Positions 60,002 to 64,000 of a DNA stretch of 64,000 bases are shown piece after piece (position 1 is the first letter of the stretch; every line of letters begins with the position of its first letter). Both the position numbers and the translations under genes were made by a program. The notes beneath the pieces were generated by a model. The model ran no database searches, was not told where the DNA came from, and was given only the letters and a program-made list of their open reading frames with translations. This stretch comes from JACRPH01 sp041665465. Its GTDB lineage: Archaea > Nanobdellota > Nanobdellia > Woesearchaeales > GW2011-AR9. The stretch is from the NCBI GenBank assembly GCA_041665465.1, contig JBAYIU010000001.1, positions 186,001 through 250,000 on the forward strand. The letters run 5' to 3'.

Positions 60002-60448
60002 ATGTCTTATAAAAAGATTATCCCTTATATCTTATCTGCTGGACTAGCCTTAGGACTAGGCGTACAAGCATATCATCACGAGATTGAATCTCAAAAGTTA
60101 GAACTAAAATTAAAACAAGAAACTGGCCGCCGTATTAGAGAAACAGTTGATCTGGAAGTTGCTTTAAAAATTGTTTCAGAAAAGGGTGGAAATCCCAAAA
60201 AACTAGAATGTATCGCTAATGGTTGGAGAAGATTCATCAAAGAAGAAAATGATTGTTATGATTTAGAGAAATATCCAACCGGAGAAGAAGAAATTGGATT
60301 ATTCCTAAATTTTGGAACTTGGTTGAATCATTATGAACATCAAGATAACTGTTTAGCCATGGCTCACTTCACATTTGATCAACACTATCAGAGATGTATG
60401 ACGGATAATTATGGAGAAGACATTCTAGAAAAAAAGGAAACTCAATAG
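60002..60448 (+). CDS. Secreted or single-pass protein
   Basis: 148 residues. Hydrophobic start (KKIIPYILSAGLALGLGVQA) then a charged helix (KLELKLKQETGRRIRETVDL), then Cys in LECIANG, NDCYDL, DNCLAM, QRCMTD. The signal has no clear lipobox. Likely exported. Unknown function. Confidence 0.6.
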   Translation: MSYKKIIPYILSAGLALGLGVQAYHHEIESQKLELKLKQETGRRIRETVDLEVALKIVSEKGGNPKKLECIANGWRRFIKEENDCYDLEKYPTGEEEIGLFLNFGTWLNHYEHQDNCLAMAHFTFDQHYQRCMTDNYGEDILEKKETQ

Positions 60449-60457
60449 GTAAATAAA

Positions 60458-61639
60458 ATGATATACAAACCAATAATTAATTATGTATTAGCAGCAGGAA
60501 TCGCTTTAGGAGCTGCTTTAACACCAAGTACTACTTATGCTCATCCTCCATTAGGTAGAGCAGAGACAAGAATCACTAAATCCGATTGTCAAGCTCTTAG
60601 AAATAGCCAGAAAGAAAGATGTGATCAAGAATATGAAACTTCTAAACCTTATCTTACTTTGCATCAATGTGGTGTTAATTGGATAGATGGAAATGGTCCT
60701 CATTCTTATGAAGATAAAAAGTGTATTGACAAAAGAACCAGAAACTATAATGTCGTATTAGCAGAAATCAAAACTGATCTAAAGGAATGCAGAACAGAAG
60801 CTGATCGTGATTATCAAACTTGTCTTAAAGATAATGGTTTTGCTGAAAAGAAACATTATACTGCAGCAGATTTTATCTTTCCTTCTGTTTCAATTTCATA
60901 TGATTCCCAAAGAAAATCTAAAGAAAAAGAGAAAAAAGGTTCTCAAGGGGATAATGTTAAGTGTACTTCCAATGAAGGGAATGAAAGATTGTGTTCTTGT
61001 CAACCTGCAGATAAACCTGTAGCAAAACCAACACCTAAAGCAGTTAAGAAGAAGAAATTAACTATCGAAGAGATCTGTGCTCAACAGAAAGCAGATGCGC
61101 AGGGGAGATGTTCTTATGATAGAGATCAGAATCTAGCCAGAACCAGAGAAGAGTTATGGGAAGAAGCCACTAGAACCGGGAATTATGAAGACTTTGGAAG
61201 AATGGTTGCTTTAGAAGAAGTTAATGCTCAAAACAAATACTCCTTGTGTGGAATAGAAGCAAGGTTAGGAGAATTTGAATGTACTAAGTCAGCTAAAGAA
61301 GAACAAGCTAGACAAGCTCAAGCTAAGAAAGATGCTGCTGCTAATCGGATAAAGGCTTATGAACTATGTGTGAAAGGATGTGGAAAAGCAGTTGGAGATT
61401 GTCATGCTGCAAAAAAGAAAAGAGCCAAAGAAATAAACTCCACTTACAGACACGGTGATTCTCGGGGAAAAAATATGGCCTTTAGAGAAAATGGTCGAGA
61501 TTTTTTTGCTTGTTTCACAGAAGCAGAGAAACTAAGAGAGAAATGTTTACCTAAATGCGGGAAGAATCCTCATCCAGAACCAGAGTGGCAACGAGGAAGA
61601 ATTCAAGGTTTAGATAAGATTGATACTGGATTCAGATAA
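60458..61639 (+). CDS. Secreted Cys-rich protein, last of the operon
   Basis: 393 residues. Signal MIYKPIINYVLAAGIALGAA, cleavage after T-Y-A. About 20 Cys arranged in spaced pairs such as KSDCQALRNSQKERCDQEYE, KECRTEADRDYQTCLKD, AKKCx-like ELCVKGCGKAVGDCHA and ECFTE-type FACFTEAEKLREKCLPKCG. Spacing C-x9-10-C between helices suggests coiled-coil-helix hairpins held by disulfides. A Lys/Pro-rich linker near 185. Convergent with the next gene, 3 bases apart. Confidence 0.65.
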   Translation: MIYKPIINYVLAAGIALGAALTPSTTYAHPPLGRAETRITKSDCQALRNSQKERCDQEYETSKPYLTLHQCGVNWIDGNGPHSYEDKKCIDKRTRNYNVVLAEIKTDLKECRTEADRDYQTCLKDNGFAEKKHYTAADFIFPSVSISYDSQRKSKEKEKKGSQGDNVKCTSNEGNERLCSCQPADKPVAKPTPKAVKKKKLTIEEICAQQKADAQGRCSYDRDQNLARTREELWEEATRTGNYEDFGRMVALEEVNAQNKYSLCGIEARLGEFECTKSAKEEQARQAQAKKDAAANRIKAYELCVKGCGKAVGDCHAAKKKRAKEINSTYRHGDSRGKNMAFRENGRDFFACFTEAEKLREKCLPKCGKNPHPEPEWQRGRIQGLDKIDTGFR

Positions 61640-61642
61640 AAT

Positions 61643-62191
61643 TTATCCTTTTCTAGTTTCATTCATTTTTATCTTCCTTAAAGCAAACAAGAACCCCTTA
61701 TACAGATCCGTCTGATGTAAGTCCCTGCTTTCAAAGACTAGCTGTTCTATTCTAGAAGTGATCAAAGGAACAACTTTAGAAGCGTTCTTGTACGGTTTAC
61801 CCATCGAAGTGATAGTAGAGTCTTTACGTAAGATTCTGTCTTCAGACCAAGAAAAATCTGAATCAGTGAAATCACCATTACAATAATCATAACCTTTTAA
61901 CGTTCCAGTACGACAATCAAAGAAATATGCCCAAGATCTTTGTTGGTCAGGAACATATAATCCCTTTTTAGTACGGAAGACGATTGGATAATCTTGTTGT
62001 TCACTAACAGTAATTTTATGATAAGAAATATCACTATGATAAACAGAAAGATGTAAAGGGTTACGCCGTTGATATTCATGAAGAATTTCAATATTAAACA
62101 CCACCGGGATACCTTCTACCCCAGAATTGGGATTTACTATTTGATCATCTAACCTAAGATAATCACCGATATCTTTTTTCCAATCCAACAT
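61643..62191 (-). CDS. Unknown 182-residue protein
   Basis: Start ATG at 62191; a GTG at 62194 directly precedes. A minus-strand TATA-like TTATTAAAC lies about 20-30 bases upstream, so leaderless. Strand-rich middle (HKITVSEQQDYPIVFRTKK; SWAYFFDCRTGTLKGYDYC). No signal peptide. Not recognised. Confidence 0.5.
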   Translation of the reverse strand: MLDWKKDIGDYLRLDDQIVNPNSGVEGIPVVFNIEILHEYQRRNPLHLSVYHSDISYHKITVSEQQDYPIVFRTKKGLYVPDQQRSWAYFFDCRTGTLKGYDYCNGDFTDSDFSWSEDRILRKDSTITSMGKPYKNASKVVPLITSRIEQLVFESRDLHQTDLYKGFLFALRKIKMNETRKG

Positions 62192-62279
62192 CACATCTGG
62201 ACAAGAGAATCAGTTTAATAAGGATTGTGATACTTAAGGATAATAATACTTAAATATCAACTTGGGTCAGAAGAATTCT

Positions 62280-62966
62280 ATGGGAGAATATTGGGACAAG
62301 ATTAACCATCTGAATGGAGAACTTTCTTCTTGTGAGATGTTAGATCTGCTTCTCTTGATTAAGGGAGTAAAAAGTGTTTCTTCAAGCAAGTTTTTAAGAT
62401 TGAATAACGAAGAAGGGCATAGATTTCTGGAAGGATTGGAGATAGGAAGTTGGTTTAAAAATGATCACGCTCATCTTTGGCGAATGGATAGAGTGAATAG
62501 TTATGATGACTTTCGCCTTCTGGAGATTCCCCCCATGAAAGAATTGATGTCTATGAGTGTAAGTGAAGGAGAAGAGTTCATCGCCAGATTTGATGAAAGA
62601 GAAGACCTTTATTTTAGATTATTGGGGATTCCAACCTGTTGTTCTACAGAATATTCTAAATCACCAACGTCATTTAATCGAGAATATTTGTCCTTACTCC
62701 ACGCAGTACATCAGAAAGGAGGAGATGGAGTACTTTATTCTCAAGTAGGTTTATTCTATGCTCCCTGCAACTTAGATTGTCAAGCTACTAAAGACTTAGA
62801 TTTAAGTAATTGGCTTAAAGCAGAAGCTCCAGAGTTATGGCAGAGAGAGTTTGAAGAGTTGAAAAGTCATATTTATAACCCATACTTAACTAAACCGCTT
62901 ACTCGAGAAGAGCTCCTAACTATGTTAAGAAGTAGAAGAGAAACTACTTCTCCAACACTGCCTTAA
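62280..62966 (+). CDS. Unknown protein with CC and PCxxxC motifs
   Basis: 228 residues from the ATG at 62280; the TATA-like TTAAATATC near 62250 lies about 28 bases upstream. The second half has GIPTCCSTEYSKSP and then LFYAPCNLDCQATKDLD, resembling in order the archaeal DUF483-type pattern (gly-pro-x-C-C ... PCxxxC), likely a metal site. This assignment is tentative. Overlaps the end of alaS by 23 bases, convergent. Confidence 0.5.
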   Translation: MGEYWDKINHLNGELSSCEMLDLLLLIKGVKSVSSSKFLRLNNEEGHRFLEGLEIGSWFKNDHAHLWRMDRVNSYDDFRLLEIPPMKELMSMSVSEGEEFIARFDEREDLYFRLLGIPTCCSTEYSKSPTSFNREYLSLLHAVHQKGGDGVLYSQVGLFYAPCNLDCQATKDLDLSNWLKAEAPELWQREFEELKSHIYNPYLTKPLTREELLTMLRSRRETTSPTLP

Positions 62967-64000
62967 TCCTTCTTACTCCCGCAGCTACTGACTCTTCTTT
63001 CTGAATCTTGAACTTGCCTAACTCAGAAGTGTTCTGTACATGTGGACCCATACAAATCTCTTTAGAATATTTACCGATAGTATACACAGAAACTTTCTCT
63101 GGATACTTAGCGCCAAATTCTCCGTGTGCACCTTGAGCAAAAGCATCCTTAACCGGCATTTCTTCCCTAACTACAGGAGTATGAGTTTGAATCATGTGAT
63201 TGACTTCTGCTTCCACTTTCTTGATCTCTTCCTCAGTTAGTTTTCTGTCAAAGTTAAAATCAAACCTTAATCTTTCTGGAGTGATGTTAGATCCTTTCTG
63301 TTTTACTTCAAGAGAAACAACTTTACGTAAAGCTTCATTTAAAAGATGAGTTGCCGTATGCAATTTAGTAGTGTCTTCATTAGCTTCAGATAATCCACCT
63401 TTAAACTTCTTTTCTGCTCCCACTCGAGACAGTTCTTGATGATGTTCAAATTCTTGTTTAAACCCCACAGCATCAACTTTAATCTTGTTTTCTGCAGCTA
63501 ATTCTTGAGTCATCTCTAAGGGGAATCCGTAAGACTGAAACAATAAGAAAGCTTCCTTACCTGGAATTTCTTTATACTTAGCCGCCATCTTCTCAAACTC
63601 TTTCAGTCCCTGTTCTAAGGTTAAATTAAATTTGTGTTCTTCTTTCTCTAGCTCAGACAATACTTTTCCGTTATTTTGTAAAAGTTCAGGGTAAGATTCT
63701 TTGTAAGTATCAATAATTATTTTAGCAATCTCTACTGCAAAACATCCACCAATACCAATCAGACGACCAAGGCAGACAGCTTTACGGATTAATCTACGTA
63801 AAATGTAACCTTGATCAACATTAGAAGGAACAATACCATTTTGGTCTCCTAACAAGAAAACTGCTGCGCGAAGATGATCAGCAATGATGCGCATATATTT
63901 CTTTTCCGCAACATACTCTTTTTTACTTAACCTTTCAATCTCTTTAATGATAGGCAAGAATAATTCGGTCTCGTAAGAACTTTCTTTTCCAGATAATACC
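62944..64000 (-). CDS. alaS: Alanyl-tRNA synthetase, C-terminal part (runs off window end)
   Basis: The frame continues to the window edge (VLSGKESSYETELFLPII), so the gene is 5'-truncated here; the TTG at 63957 is an internal codon. RIIADHLRAAVFLLGDQNGI, then PSNVDQGYILRRLIRKAV mark the AlaRS mid region; HTATHLLNEALRKVV is the editing-domain zinc site, completed by CMGPHVQNTSELGKF and SVAAGVRRIKA. It ends at VLEK, without the C-Ala (DHHA1) domain that most AlaRS carry. Charges tRNA-Ala in the cytoplasm. Confidence 0.9.
   Translation of the reverse strand, partial: VLSGKESSYETELFLPIIKEIERLSKKEYVAEKKYMRIIADHLRAAVFLLGDQNGIVPSNVDQGYILRRLIRKAVCLGRLIGIGGCFAVEIAKIIIDTYKESYPELLQNNGKVLSELEKEEHKFNLTLEQGLKEFEKMAAKYKEIPGKEAFLLFQSYGFPLEMTQELAAENKIKVDAVGFKQEFEHHQELSRVGAEKKFKGGLSEANEDTTKLHTATHLLNEALRKVVSLEVKQKGSNITPERLRFDFNFDRKLTEEEIKKVEAEVNHMIQTHTPVVREEMPVKDAFAQGAHGEFGAKYPEKVSVYTIGKYSKEICMGPHVQNTSELGKFKIQKEESVAAGVRRIKAVLEK

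Overview
The window reads as archaeal, most likely a small-genome lineage such as DPANN (Woesearchaeota-like); that placement is inference. The archaeal evidence is: TATA boxes about 22-30 bases before many start codons (leaderless starts), two TrmB-type regulators, an AbrB-PhoU protein, an XPD/Rad3 helicase, an alanyl-tRNA synthetase with the archaeal C-M-G-P-H-V editing motif, and a tRNA-Thr interrupted by a bulge-helix-bulge intron. The DNA is AT-rich and tightly packed, with many ATGA overlaps. I see no transposon, prophage or CRISPR array.

1-12.1 kb: an NAD island on the minus strand (NadE 5' part, an NMN/NaMN adenylyltransferase, ADP-ribosylglycohydrolase, NAD-kinase fold protein, Nudix hydrolase, nicotinamide phosphoribosyltransferase, an SPFH protein and two unknowns). 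Next come an RNase H-like nuclease, a B12-type radical SAM enzyme, a minimal kinase-fold protein and an NrtR-type Nudix regulator that could control the NAD genes.

12.2-37 kb: the most striking region. A plus-strand run of nine genes encodes a cysteine desulfurase, a 671-residue protein with a Cys cluster, a small beta-rich protein (candidate ubiquitin-like modifier), a protein with an E2-like HPx...C segment, a JAMM/JAB protease, a two-Rossmann E1-like enzyme, a 1064-residue protein with SH3/MIB-HERC2-like modules, and two large tandem radical SAM enzymes that carry the same kind of module. Beyond it lie a third radical SAM protein, an alpha/beta-hydrolase protein, an HD plus inositol-phosphatase-like fusion and an 843-residue AAA ATPase. 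Three transcription units here share an identical promoter core (TTTATAAATAAG), and a DxFxSV[LM] motif recurs in several proteins. I propose an undescribed ubiquitin-like conjugation or sulfur-transfer system coupled to radical SAM chemistry; its function is not shown by sequence.

37-53 kb: a TrmB regulator with a palindrome beside duplicated lipoproteins, a HIT hydrolase, a membrane protein with Cys-rich repeats, a gene-free structured stretch (40.9-41.3 kb), two ACT-domain paralogs each with a TGTAAA-N4-TTTACA type operator, an XPD helicase with a duplicated tail remnant, a methyltransferase, tRNA-Thr(GGU), an archaeal receiver-GGDEF protein, and a small operon with a 47-residue ribbon-helix-helix gene.

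53-61.6 kb: a compact operon of about twelve mostly secreted or lipid-anchored, Cys-containing proteins, divergent from an AbrB-PhoU regulator across a perfect 24-bp palindrome. The window closes with two unknown genes and the 3' part of alaS.
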